From assembly GCA_018436705.1 (NCBI GenBank), contig JAHDLA010000002.1, forward strand, positions 1-40,250: a DNA stretch of 40,250 nucleotides, given 5' to 3'. The position numbers and the translations under genes are program-made. Positions 8,419 through 15,950 of this stretch are shown here, one piece after another. The DNA is from Sedimentibacter sp. (GTDB lineage Bacteria > Bacillota > Clostridia > Tissierellales > Sedimentibacteraceae). Position 1 is the stretch's first letter, and each line of letters starts with the position of its first letter. The notes under the pieces were generated by a model. The model saw only the letters and a program-made list of their open reading frames with translations, searched no databases and had not been told where the DNA came from.

Positions 8419-9324
8419 ATGAAAAAAATAATTAAAAATTTAACAATCGTTACAGTGTTAGCATTAATGCTTACTGCTTGCGCAACTCCAGCAGAAGAAA
8501 CACAGGAGACACAAAAACCAGTTGAGGAAGCAAAGTATACAGCAGGAGTATATACAGGTGAAGGTAAAGGATTTGAAGGAAGCATGACTGCAGAAGTTAC
8601 ACTTTCTGAAACAAAAATAGAAGATATTAAAGTTACTTCAAATGAAACACCTGATATTGGCGGCAAAGCAATGCCTCAAATAATTGATAAAATTCTTGAA
8701 ACACAAAGACTTGATGTAGATATGATTTCTGGAGCAACAAAATCATCTGAGGGACTTTTAACAGCAGTTACAAAAGCTCTTCAAGAAGCTGATGTAGATG
8801 TAGAAGCATTAGGCGGTACTTTTATAGAAGAAGAAGCTGTTCTTCCTGCATCTGAACGTTTAAAAGAAATTACTGAAGCTGGTGCAGAAGAAGGAGTTAG
8901 AAAGTTTGAATTCGAAGCTGACGGCTCAACATGTACTACAAGCTTTGTAATTGGAACTAACGGAACTAAAGTTACTACTGTTGAATTTTTAGGCGACCCA
9001 TGTGTAGGAAATACAACTGGTATAATACATTTGATAGACGGAATGGAAATGGCTGAAGTTATTGAAGATTTCGAAGGTATTAAGTGTCCAGGAGCTAATG
9101 ATGTTTCATCATGTCCAGATCAGCTTGCAAAAGGTCTTAAAGAAATTTTAAATCTTTATGCAGTTGAAAGCGGAGACAATTCAAAAGATGCAGATGAAAT
9201 GTTAAATGCTAACAATGGTGATAATGATGACAATGACGACGGAGATGAAGACTCTAAGAAATTCAATGGTTGCGGTGGTAACTGTCTTGCATGTGGAGGA
9301 GCATGTTTCCCAAGGTCATTATAA
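8419..9324 (+). CDS. FMN-binding lipoprotein fused to a TSCPD domain with a Cys-rich tail
   Basis: 301 aa. The signal peptide ends in a lipobox (LTAC, Cys21). Residues 38-122 are an FMN-binding domain with SGATKSS at 104-110, the kind of site used for covalent FMN attachment. Residues about 160-245 match the TSCPD domain, known from the C-terminus of B12-dependent ribonucleotide reductase and as stand-alone proteins; the signature appears as SSCPD at 230-234 with further Cys at 172, 195 and 223. An acidic Asn/Asp linker (258-281) leads to a tail with CGGNCLACGGAC (285-296), which could bind metal or be redox-active. The protein is probably on the outer membrane face, taking part in electron transfer. 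A MerR regulator follows 24 bases downstream and may control it. The fusion looks unusual. Confidence 0.8.
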   Translation: MKKIIKNLTIVTVLALMLTACATPAEETQETQKPVEEAKYTAGVYTGEGKGFEGSMTAEVTLSETKIEDIKVTSNETPDIGGKAMPQIIDKILETQRLDVDMISGATKSSEGLLTAVTKALQEADVDVEALGGTFIEEEAVLPASERLKEITEAGAEEGVRKFEFEADGSTCTTSFVIGTNGTKVTTVEFLGDPCVGNTTGIIHLIDGMEMAEVIEDFEGIKCPGANDVSSCPDQLAKGLKEILNLYAVESGDNSKDADEMLNANNGDNDDNDDGDEDSKKFNGCGGNCLACGGACFPRSL

Positions 9325-9348
9325 AAATTAACATAAGAAGGTAGTTAT

Positions 9349-10206
9349 ATGAATGTTTGTAAAGATGGTTTATTAAGTGTTTCAAAGTTTGCAGAAATTT
9401 GCAACATAACGGCTGAAACATTAAGATATTATGATAGGGAGGGATTGCTTACTCCAGATTATATAGACCCGCAAACATTATATAGATACTACTCAGTTGA
9501 AAGATACAGATGTGTAAAGGTTATTTGCGAACTAAGGAAACAGAATTTTTCAATTGCGCAGATTAAAGATTTGTTTGAAAATGCAGACAGGGATTTTGCG
9601 AAAGACATTCTTGAGAAAAATTTGCAAACAATAAATACACAAATTCAGCAGCTTCAGAACAAAAAAGAAAATTTAGAATTAAAGATTAGATATCTAAATG
9701 GTGAAAACTTATTGGATAGGTGTAATATTATCGAGGAAAAATCATTTGATGATCGATATTCTTTAGTTAAAAAAACAAACAGGGAAATAACAAATTACAA
9801 TGATTTTTTCTATACAATGTCTGCTGTTGAAAAAAAATTGAGCAAAAACGAAGCATTTTTTATACAAATATTTTCAAATACTTGTTATATGGCTTTAATT
9901 AATGAAAACTTTGAATGGAGTTCTTATAAAGACTCGTCTGTAAATGTTGCGATTCAATTAAATGATAAGTGTGATATAGTTCCTGAGGGTTTCTATGTGC
10001 ATAAGAGTAAATCGGGAAAGTATGTATGCATGATTAGTAAATGCAGAATTTTCGATCGAAAAAATCAAATTGAAAAAATGTTGAAATATATATCAGATAA
10101 GGGATATAAAATCAACGGTGATATAAGAGTGATATTCTTGGCAGGGCAGGTTCTTATAAGTCCTTGTATCAATATGTATTGTGAGTTCCAAATACCAGTA
10201 GAATAA
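9349..10206 (+). CDS. MerR-family transcriptional regulator
   Basis: 285 aa. The N-terminal winged helix is clear: VSKFAEICNITAETLRYYDR, then the wing GLLTPDYIDPQTLYRYYS, residues about 10-55. A dimerisation coiled coil lies at about 95-120 (NLQTINTQIQQLQNKKENLE). The C-terminal 150 residues resemble the GyrI-like effector domain of BmrR/BltR-type MerR proteins, which bind small hydrophobic or cationic ligands, but no ligand can be named. ATG 9349 follows AGAAGGTAG. Probably co-transcribed with the FMN/TSCPD lipoprotein. Confidence 0.85.
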   Translation: MNVCKDGLLSVSKFAEICNITAETLRYYDREGLLTPDYIDPQTLYRYYSVERYRCVKVICELRKQNFSIAQIKDLFENADRDFAKDILEKNLQTINTQIQQLQNKKENLELKIRYLNGENLLDRCNIIEEKSFDDRYSLVKKTNREITNYNDFFYTMSAVEKKLSKNEAFFIQIFSNTCYMALINENFEWSSYKDSSVNVAIQLNDKCDIVPEGFYVHKSKSGKYVCMISKCRIFDRKNQIEKMLKYISDKGYKINGDIRVIFLAGQVLISPCINMYCEFQIPVE

Positions 10207-10254
10207 CAAAAGAAGCCTGAATAACCTTTGTATAGATAAAGGTTGCAAGATATA

Positions 10255-10295
10255 AAAAAGTCGTAAGATTAAAATGAAATCTTACGACTTTTTTT
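10255..10295 (+). terminator. Rho-independent terminator after the merR gene
   Basis: AAAGTCGTAAGATT pairs perfectly with AATCTTACGACTTT across a 7-base loop and runs into a T-run. A second small hairpin (AACCTTT...AAAGGTT, 10222-10243) sits just before it. Confidence 0.9.
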
Positions 10296-10361
10296 ATTAA
10301 AAAATGTTGAAAATTGTGCATTTATAGAAATATTACCAGAAAATTTAGGCGGAATTTGCTG

Positions 10362-10386
10362 TATGCAATATTTCTTATTTTGCATA
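10362..10386. promoter_or_regulatory. Inverted repeat upstream of the gntR promoter
   Basis: TATGCAA (10362-10368) and TTGCATA (10380-10386) form a perfect 7-11-7 inverted repeat, ending 22 bases before the -35 box of the gntR promoter. It differs from the GTGGTAATACCAC palindromes, so another regulator may bind it. A lone half of that palindrome, TATTACCA, lies just upstream at 10331-10338. Confidence 0.4.
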
Positions 10387-10408
10387 AGTTCATAAAATAG
10401 CTATATTA

Positions 10409-10436
10409 TTGACACGAATTTTTTTGCTGATATAAT
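10409..10436 (+). promoter_or_regulatory. Sigma-70 promoter of gntR
   Basis: TTGACA at 10409-10414 and TATAAT at 10431-10436, 16 bases apart, 32 bases before the start codon. Confidence 0.75.
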
Positions 10437-10468
10437 AATTAATATATTCTTTACGAAAGGGGAAAAAA

Positions 10469-11158
10469 ATGGGATCAACACAACAATCACTTTCAAGGAA
10501 CGTTGCAGAGCATCTTCGCAATATGATTTTAGTTGAAAAAAAATATGAACCCAGCGAAAAACTTCCAAATGAAAGAGCTCTGGCAGAACAAATGGGGGTA
10601 AGCCGTCCATGCATAAGAGAAGCTATAAAATATTTAGTTGCAAGTGGTGTTCTAACTATCAGAAGAGGGGTTGGGACATTTGTAAGTGAAAACCCAGACG
10701 TTATTCCGGATCCATTCGGTTTTAATACGGTTGGAAATCAAAAAAAATTATTATCTGATTGGTACAATGTCCGAATGATTCTCGAAGGAGAAGCTATGAA
10801 AATGGTTGTTGAAAATGCTACTGATCAAGAAATTGATAACATAAGGTATTTGGCGGAAGAAGAAAAGAAATTGATTATTGAAGATAACAAGGCTTTTGTT
10901 GAGGCTGATCAAAAATTTCATAAAGCGCTAGCGGATGCTACACATAATGATATAATGAAAAAAATACTACCATCTTTACATGAATGGATGTATTTTGGTA
11001 TCATATCAAACAATTATGAAATGCTTGGACCAGATTTGAAAACTAATGCATTTGAAAACCATGATAATATTCTGAAATTTATAATAGCACGTGATGGTGA
11101 AGGTGCTAAACTAGCGATGCGGTATCATATGATTAAAGGATTGAAAGATTTAATATAA
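10469..11158 (+). CDS. GntR-family (FadR/FCD) transcriptional regulator
   Basis: 229 aa. The winged helix at about 25-75 reads EKLPNERALAEQMGVSRPCI then REAIKYLVASGVLTIRRGVG, standard FadR-type. Residues 85-225 are an all-helical FCD domain; its expected metal/acid-binding Asp and His are present in EADQKFHKAL, ENHDNI and RYHM. FCD regulators usually sense small carboxylic acids and repress uptake and catabolic operons. It precedes a TRAP transporter operon but has its own promoter and terminator. The palindromes at 11265, 11406 and 15828 have the form usual for this family (GT and AC arms around a short centre), so it is the obvious candidate for binding them. Start chosen after AAAGGGG. Confidence 0.9.
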   Translation: MGSTQQSLSRNVAEHLRNMILVEKKYEPSEKLPNERALAEQMGVSRPCIREAIKYLVASGVLTIRRGVGTFVSENPDVIPDPFGFNTVGNQKKLLSDWYNVRMILEGEAMKMVVENATDQEIDNIRYLAEEEKKLIIEDNKAFVEADQKFHKALADATHNDIMKKILPSLHEWMYFGIISNNYEMLGPDLKTNAFENHDNILKFIIARDGEGAKLAMRYHMIKGLKDLI

Positions 11159-11173
11159 AAAAATTAGAAAAAT

Positions 11174-11208
11174 AAAAATCTGCTAACATGTTGTCAGCAG
11201 ATTTTTTT
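11174..11208 (+). terminator. Rho-independent terminator after gntR
   Basis: AAATCTGCT and AGCAGATTT pair around an 11-base centre and are followed by a T-run, starting 15 bases after the stop codon. Confidence 0.85.
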
Positions 11209-11264
11209 ACGCTTAAATAATTATTTGTAAAATATTATTAATTTTTATATTATGAATATATAGA

Positions 11265-11277
11265 GTAGTAATACCAC
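11265..11277. promoter_or_regulatory. Operator palindrome, upstream copy (candidate GntR site)
   Basis: GTAGTAATACCAC, one mismatch from the perfect palindrome GTGGTAATACCAC found before panB. It lies about 92 bases upstream of the -35 box, so with the copy at 11406 it could allow looping or cooperative repression. Confidence 0.65.
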
Positions 11278-11368
11278 CTCTTTAAGACGTTAGATTAAAA
11301 GTTTGATAATAAAATATCAAAATCGTTGATAAATGAACAAATAATAATTATAATTTTTGTATTTAATG

Positions 11369-11397
11369 TTGACAATTAATAATGCATTGTGTATAAT
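11369..11397 (+). promoter_or_regulatory. Sigma-70 promoter of the TRAP operon
   Basis: TTGACA (11369-11374), 17 bases, TATAAT (11392-11397): perfect consensus. The predicted start of transcription is near 11404, which makes a leader of about 380 bases before dctP. The operator at 11406 lies over the start site. Confidence 0.85.
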
Positions 11398-11405
11398 ACC
11401 TTCAA

Positions 11406-11418
11406 GAGGTAATACCAC
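11406..11418. promoter_or_regulatory. Operator palindrome at the transcription start (candidate GntR site)
   Basis: GAGGTAATACCAC, one mismatch from the perfect form at 15828. It begins 8 bases after the end of the -10 box, exactly the geometry seen at the panB promoter, which suits a repressor blocking initiation. Confidence 0.75.
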
Positions 11419-11477
11419 GAATTTATTAATTATATGCTATGTGTAGTGCGGAGAATTCATGTCTTGTATATAAACGA

Positions 11478-11491
11478 GGAAAACGATTATG
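11478..11491. promoter_or_regulatory. cre-like site in the TRAP leader
   Basis: The 12-mer GGAAAACGATTA occurs here and again in the panB leader (15903), each about 60 bases downstream of the operator. It resembles the CcpA cre consensus (TGWAANCGNTNWCA) with mismatches at the first and last two bases. A site after the promoter would act as a roadblock under catabolite repression. Confidence 0.45.
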
Positions 11492-11785
11492 TTTTTGCTG
11501 TTAATTTTAAACTATAAAGATAGGATTATAATTAGAAAAACAAGTAAAGTAATTTTTGTTTGTTAATAGGATTTGGATGCGCTAGTTAAATCTAATTATA
11601 ATTCTTTTAATAGTAATAAAATGTTTTTTATGTTTTGACAATAATTGGGGTGCTGTATTTGTCGGTGGAAGGAATAAGAATCAGCAAATATGATTAAAAA
11701 TGGACATGCTTATTATATAATGTTCAGGGCCTGATATTGTGGAAAACGTATTATAAATATATATATATTAGGAGGAAGTAATAAA

Positions 11786-12805
11786 ATGAAAAAGGTTGTA
11801 TCAATATTATTAGTGTTGTCTCTTGTATTTTCACTTTCTGCATGTAGCGGAGGAGACAAAGATAGTTCTTCATCCGAACCGGCGGCTTCGTCTCCGTCTG
11901 ATGAGAAAATAGTAATAAGGGTTGGAACTGCAACAGAGCTTGATAGCCATTATGCATTGGGAGCTCAAGAGTTTGAAAAAAAAGTAGAAGAATATACTGA
12001 CGGCAAAGTGGATGTTCAGATATTCCCTAGCGGTCAATTAGGGAATGAAAGAGATATGATAGAGGGTTTAAGTTTGGGAACGTTGGAAATGGTAGTTAGT
12101 TCAACTGGACCTCTCCCTAATTTTTCAAAGGATTTTCAGGTTTTTGACCTTCCATTTTTAATTACAGATAGAGAAAAGGCATATGAGGTAATGGACGGAG
12201 AAATAGGGCAACAAATTTTAGCTACTCTTGAGCCTCTAGGAATTAAGGCGTTGGGATTTTGGGAAAACGGATTTAGAAACGTCTCAAATAATAAACAAGA
12301 AATAGTTACTCCGGATGACATTGCAGGAAAGAAAATAAGAACTATGGAAAATCCAATACACATATCAACATTTCAACAGCTGAAAGCGATACCAACACCG
12401 ATGGCTTGGTCTGAAGTTTTTACAGCCTTGCAGCAAGGTACTATAGATGGTCAAGAAAATCCTCTTGTTGTATTTAACTCGAACAAGCTGTATGAAGCTC
12501 AAAAATATCTGTCTTTGACTGGACATGTATACTCTCCGGCAGTAATGCTTATAAGCCAATCTGCTTTTGATAGTTATCCTAAAGAAGTGCAGGATGCTAT
12601 TGTAAAAGCTGAAAAGGAAGCAAGAACTTGGGAAAGAGAGTATTGTATAAAAATGGATAATGAGCTAGTAGATACAATAAAATCATATGGTGTTACAGTT
12701 ACTGAGGTTGATAAATCTTTATGGCAGGAAGCATGCCAACCGGTGTATGATCAATATGCTGATGAAATCAATCAAGATTATGTAAATGCTTTAAAAGGCA
12801 ATTAA
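11786..12805 (+). CDS. dctP: TRAP transporter solute-binding lipoprotein DctP
   Basis: 339 aa. The lipoprotein signal ends LSAC (Cys20) and is followed by a Ser-rich linker. The DctP fold follows: IRVGTATELDSHYALGAQEF near the N-terminus, GKKIRTMENP (the Arg that clamps the substrate carboxylate, near 183) and the DctP signature with AMAWSEVF-like PMAWSEVFTALQQGTIDGQE. The protein captures an organic acid outside the cell for the QM permease. The family signature does not say which acid; genomic context points to pantoate, ketopantoate or a relative. First gene of dctPQM. Confidence 0.9.
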   Translation: MKKVVSILLVLSLVFSLSACSGGDKDSSSSEPAASSPSDEKIVIRVGTATELDSHYALGAQEFEKKVEEYTDGKVDVQIFPSGQLGNERDMIEGLSLGTLEMVVSSTGPLPNFSKDFQVFDLPFLITDREKAYEVMDGEIGQQILATLEPLGIKALGFWENGFRNVSNNKQEIVTPDDIAGKKIRTMENPIHISTFQQLKAIPTPMAWSEVFTALQQGTIDGQENPLVVFNSNKLYEAQKYLSLTGHVYSPAVMLISQSAFDSYPKEVQDAIVKAEKEARTWEREYCIKMDNELVDTIKSYGVTVTEVDKSLWQEACQPVYDQYADEINQDYVNALKGN

Positions 12806-12821
12806 ATAGAGAAAAATGGGG

Positions 12822-12850
12822 GGATGGAGAACATAAGGACTCCATCCTTT
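12822..12850 (+). terminator. Hairpin between dctP and dctQ (attenuator or mRNA-processing hairpin)
   Basis: GGATGGAG pairs perfectly with CTCCATCC across a 10-base loop, with only TTT after it. A stem in this position is common after binding-protein genes and can give more dctP than permease mRNA by partial termination or 3' protection. Confidence 0.6.
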
Positions 12851-12885
12851 ACCATGAATGATACAAGTTGTTAAATGGAGGTACA

Positions 12886-13374
12886 ATGAAAAAAATATTA
12901 AAATTTCTAGATAATTTTGAGGAGAATGCTATAACTGTACTGCTCCCGTGTATGGTTATCATAATTTTCATAGCAACATTTTTTAGATTTACTAAAATAA
13001 TGATTATTCCTTGGTCTGAAGAAGCGGCTAGATATATGATGATTTGGATTGTATTTCTAGGAATTGGTGTTGGTGCTAAGAATAACGCACATTTTACAGT
13101 TGACAATTTTGTTAATGCATTACCTGAATCAACTAAGAAATATACATTTATGCTAAGAACTTTAATTATCTTAGGGTTTTGCGGATTTATGACATATGTT
13201 TCTGTCGGGCTTGTATCTAAGCTGCTTAAAATGGGACAAGTTACTCCTGCTATGCAACTGCCTACATGGATAGTATATTCAGCTATGCCTGTTGGCCTAA
13301 CTCTTATGCTTGTACGTACTTTGCAGTATGCAATAAGAAAATTTGTAGATGAAAATGCACAGGAGGTGGAATAA
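12886..13374 (+). CDS. dctQ: TRAP transporter small permease DctQ
   Basis: 162 aa with four hydrophobic helices (about 15-38, 48-66, 88-110, 124-146) as in the DctQ family; WSEEAARYMMIWIVFLG is the usual family stretch. It forms a complex with DctM in the membrane and is needed for sodium-driven uptake. The start is ATG 12886, 5 bases after GGAGG; an upstream ATG at 12868 would put the ribosome binding site inside the gene. Its TAA directly abuts the dctM ATG, implying translational coupling. Confidence 0.9.
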   Translation: MKKILKFLDNFEENAITVLLPCMVIIIFIATFFRFTKIMIIPWSEEAARYMMIWIVFLGIGVGAKNNAHFTVDNFVNALPESTKKYTFMLRTLIILGFCGFMTYVSVGLVSKLLKMGQVTPAMQLPTWIVYSAMPVGLTLMLVRTLQYAIRKFVDENAQEVE

Positions 13375-14658
13375 ATGGCCATTACTTTATTCGGTACTTT
13401 GGGACTTATGCTGCTGCTAAATGTTCCTATTTCCATTTCTTTGGGGATAGCAGCTATTGTAGCTCTTACAACTGGAACGATGAATACAAACATAGTAATA
13501 ATAGCACAAAGGTTGTTCACATCTCTCGATAGCTTTCCATTAATGGCTGTGCCTTTTTTTATCCTTTCAGGAGATTTAATGGAAAAAGGAGGAATATCCA
13601 AAAGGCTAATTGAATTTGCAAGAGTTTTGCTCGGGAGGCTTCCGTCTAGTTTGTCTATTATTACAACTATAGCTTCCGCATTTTTTGGTGCAATATCCGG
13701 ATCAAATGCCGCTACTGTTGCGGCAATAGGAGGAATCATGATTCCAAATATGGAAAAAGCCGGTTATCCCAAAGACAGAGCTGCAGCTGTAGCAGCTTCA
13801 TCTGGAACTTTAGGGGTTGTCATTCCGCCTAGCATATCAATGGTTACATATGCTATTATCGCAAATGTTTCAATTGGAACTATGTTTATGGCTGGATTTG
13901 TTCCTGGACTTATGCTAGCATCTGTAATTATTCTCGTAGCAATTATTACTTGCGGAAAATATGAAATAAAGCAAAATGAAAATTTGACTGTAGATAAATT
14001 TTTAAGATCATTTATAGATGCCATATGGGCATTACTAATGCCAATAATAATTCTTGGCGGAATATACGGAGGTATCTTTACTCCTACTGAAGCTTCTGCT
14101 GTTGCTGTTGTATATTCGTTTATTGTGGCGATGTTTGTTTATAAGGAACTTAAGTGGAGAGATTTACCAGCAATATTATCCAAATCTGCTTCATCAACTG
14201 CTGCTATATTGTTTGTTGTATGTTTATCAGCACCATTTTCTTGGCTTATGACCAGTGCTAATATTCCTACTACAATTGCAGGGGCAGTTTTAAATGCTTT
14301 TAGCAGTAAATATATAATATTATTTTTAGTTAACTTTGTTTTACTTTTCCTTGGATGTTTCTTAGAAACCCAATCAATAATACTATTGATTACGCCAATG
14401 CTTTTGCCGTTGGTTACAGGGCTTGGAGTGCATCCGGTTGCGCTTGGTATAATCATGGTAATTAATACGTCAATAGGGATGATAACACCTCCTATGGCTG
14501 TTAATTTATTTGTTGCTAGCGGGATTGCAAAAATATCCATAGGAGATATCAGCAAAAGGATAATGCCTTTCTTGCTGTCAGAAATAGCTGTATTGTTATT
14601 AATTACTTATTTCCCTGATATAATAACATGGCTTCCAAAGATTACGGGACTTATGTAA
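13375..14658 (+). CDS. dctM: TRAP transporter large permease DctM
   Basis: 427 aa, the normal size. About a dozen hydrophobic helices. Family stretches include PLMAVPFFILSGDLMEKGGI, ISGSNAATVAAIGGIMIPNM and VIPPSISMVTYAIIANVSIG. This is the transport channel: sodium-coupled movement of the acid delivered by DctP. Starts immediately after dctQ with AGGAGGTGG as its ribosome binding site. Confidence 0.93.
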   Translation: MAITLFGTLGLMLLLNVPISISLGIAAIVALTTGTMNTNIVIIAQRLFTSLDSFPLMAVPFFILSGDLMEKGGISKRLIEFARVLLGRLPSSLSIITTIASAFFGAISGSNAATVAAIGGIMIPNMEKAGYPKDRAAAVAASSGTLGVVIPPSISMVTYAIIANVSIGTMFMAGFVPGLMLASVIILVAIITCGKYEIKQNENLTVDKFLRSFIDAIWALLMPIIILGGIYGGIFTPTEASAVAVVYSFIVAMFVYKELKWRDLPAILSKSASSTAAILFVVCLSAPFSWLMTSANIPTTIAGAVLNAFSSKYIILFLVNFVLLFLGCFLETQSIILLITPMLLPLVTGLGVHPVALGIIMVINTSIGMITPPMAVNLFVASGIAKISIGDISKRIMPFLLSEIAVLLLITYFPDIITWLPKITGLM

Positions 14659-14691
14659 CTAAAGTAAAAAAATAATAATAAGGAGATAAAA

Positions 14692-15621
14692 ATGAAAGTT
14701 GCAATTATAGGCGCAGGTGCTATGGGGAGTATATATGGAGGATTTCTTGCGGAAGCAGGGAATGAAGTATATTTCCTAGATGTTTATAAGGAACATGTAG
14801 ATAATATTAATCGAGATGGTCTATGGATGGAAGGAACCAGCGGAGACAGATATATAAAAGGTATTAAGGCTACATCTGATCCAAATGAAGTTGGAGTAGT
14901 TGAACTGGCTATAGTTTTTGTTAAGTCCACTATTACTGATATAGCAATAGCGCAAAACAAAGCTGTAATAGGAGAAGATACAATTGTTCTTACTTTGCAA
15001 AATGGGTTAGGTAATATTGAAAAACTGGAAACTATTGTTAAGAAAGAACAAATAATAACGGGAACAACTTCTCATGGTGCTAATTTATTGGGGCCCGGAA
15101 GAGTAAAACATGCAGGTCACGGAGCTACTGTTATTGGAGAATTGGACGGTAAAGTTACAGAAAAAATAAAAGGCATTGCAAAAGTGCTTGAAGATGCAGG
15201 GCTGAAACCTGTAAAAGTATCTACTAATGTTATGGGAATTATATGGGACAAGGTGCTTGTAAATGTTGGAATTAATGCTCTTACAGCTCTTACGGGATTA
15301 AAGAATGGACAGCTTCTTGAAAATCCTGAAACAGAAAATATTTTAGGAGAGGCTGTAAAGGAAGCTGAAATGGTTGCAAAAGCTGCAGGAATAAATTTAG
15401 CTACTCCAAATCCGGCAGATCACTGTAAGGAAGTTGCAAGAGTTACAAAAGACAATATTTCGTCCATGCTTGCGGATGTAAACAACAAAAGAAAAACAGA
15501 AATAAGCAACATAAACGGAGCTATTGTTAGAGAAGGGGAAAAATATAATATAGATACTCCTGTAAATAAAGTGCTTACTAATCTTGTTCTTATGAAAGAG
15601 AAAATGTATCAGATAAAGTAA
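14692..15621 (+). CDS. Ketopantoate reductase (PanE/ApbA)-family dehydrogenase
   Basis: 309 aa. The N-terminal Rossmann motif GAGAMGSIYGG (7-17) binds NADP(H). The catalytic Lys lies in GIIWDKVLVNVGINALTALT and the C-terminal helical domain includes the acidic region KRKTEISNINGAIVREGEK. The family reduces ketopantoate to pantoate with NADPH but contains many paralogues on other 2-keto/hydroxy acids. Here it follows the transporter 33 bases after dctM, so it probably works oxidatively on the imported acid (pantoate to ketopantoate). The exact substrate is inferred. Ribosome binding site AAGGAG. Confidence 0.88.
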   Translation: MKVAIIGAGAMGSIYGGFLAEAGNEVYFLDVYKEHVDNINRDGLWMEGTSGDRYIKGIKATSDPNEVGVVELAIVFVKSTITDIAIAQNKAVIGEDTIVLTLQNGLGNIEKLETIVKKEQIITGTTSHGANLLGPGRVKHAGHGATVIGELDGKVTEKIKGIAKVLEDAGLKPVKVSTNVMGIIWDKVLVNVGINALTALTGLKNGQLLENPETENILGEAVKEAEMVAKAAGINLATPNPADHCKEVARVTKDNISSMLADVNNKRKTEISNINGAIVREGEKYNIDTPVNKVLTNLVLMKEKMYQIK

Positions 15622-15631
15622 ATGAGTTTTT

Positions 15632-15658
15632 GGGAGCTTGATAGGCTCCTCTTATTTT
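15632..15658 (+). terminator. Weak terminator after the panE-like gene
   Basis: GGGAGC pairs with GGCTCC around a short loop, followed by a broken T-run (TCTTATTTT). It would allow some read-through into panB. Confidence 0.45.
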
Positions 15659-15790
15659 GCAAAATAAAAAAGAAGATGTATTACCACAAAGAAAGTGTTT
15701 TGTATAATAAATTTTCGATGTTGTCAATATAATATCAAACAAAACACTGATAAATAGGCAAAAAATAAAATGTAAACAATCATATAACTA

Positions 15791-15819
15791 TTGACATTTT
15801 TATAAAGAGTATATATAAT
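15791..15819 (+). promoter_or_regulatory. Sigma-70 promoter of the panB-fhs-focA-fchA-folD operon
   Basis: TTGACA (15791-15796), 17 bases, TATAAT (15814-15819): perfect consensus, the same layout as the TRAP promoter. Confidence 0.85.
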
Positions 15820-15827
15820 AATTGCTA

Positions 15828-15840
15828 GTGGTAATACCAC
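15828..15840. promoter_or_regulatory. Operator palindrome (candidate GntR site), perfect copy
   Basis: GTGGTAATACCAC is a perfect 6-1-6 palindrome starting 8 bases after the -10 box. It matches the TRAP operator in both sequence and position, linking the two transcription units. Confidence 0.8.
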
Positions 15841-15902
15841 ATGAGAAAAACTAATTTTACATTTTTAAAATATTTTATGTAGAAAAATAATTCAACAGTA
15901 AA

Positions 15903-15916
15903 GGAAAACGATTAAT
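15903..15916. promoter_or_regulatory. cre-like site in the panB leader
   Basis: Second copy of GGAAAACGATTA, 63 bases after the operator (60 at the TRAP promoter). Probable CcpA-type roadblock site; it matches the consensus core but not the ends. Confidence 0.45.
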
Positions 15917-15950
15917 TTCGTTTAAATAAAATATAAAAGGAGATATTAAA

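Larger units (their letters stand above)
11159..11785. other. Regulatory region and long leader before dctP
   Basis: A 627-base gap. In order: the gntR terminator, the upstream operator (11265-11277), an AT-rich element with TTTGATA/TATCAAA and TGATAAAT (11302-11334) partly shared with the panB promoter, a perfect promoter (11369-11397), the +1 operator (11406-11418), a cre-like motif (11478-11491), then about 290 bases of leader. I recognise no riboswitch class or T-box in the leader. It holds a small palindrome (TCAGGGCCTGA, 11724-11734) and a second GGAAAACG at 11741. The ribosome binding site is AGGAGG at 11770-11775. Confidence 0.6.
15622..15950. other. Regulatory region before panB
   Basis: Holds the weak terminator, a partial palindrome half-site (GATGTATTACCAC, 15675-15687), an inverted repeat AGTGTTTTGT (15694-15703) / ACAAAACACT (15739-15748), a TATCAAA...TGATAAAT element like that of the TRAP promoter, a perfect promoter, the perfect operator and the cre-like motif. 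The leader is about 125 bases. Confidence 0.6.

Noticed and set aside
11635..11664. Second promoter in the dctP leader (TTGACA at 11635)
   Set aside because: No -10 box at 16-18 bases downstream.
11404..11785. T-box or known riboswitch in the dctP leader
   Set aside because: No T-box sequence (TGGNACCGCG type) and no consensus of the classes I know is visible.
12849..13739. Long minus-strand frame opposite dctQM
   Set aside because: Overlaps two clear TRAP genes, has no ribosome binding site, and its hydrophobic composition mirrors the plus-strand membrane codons.
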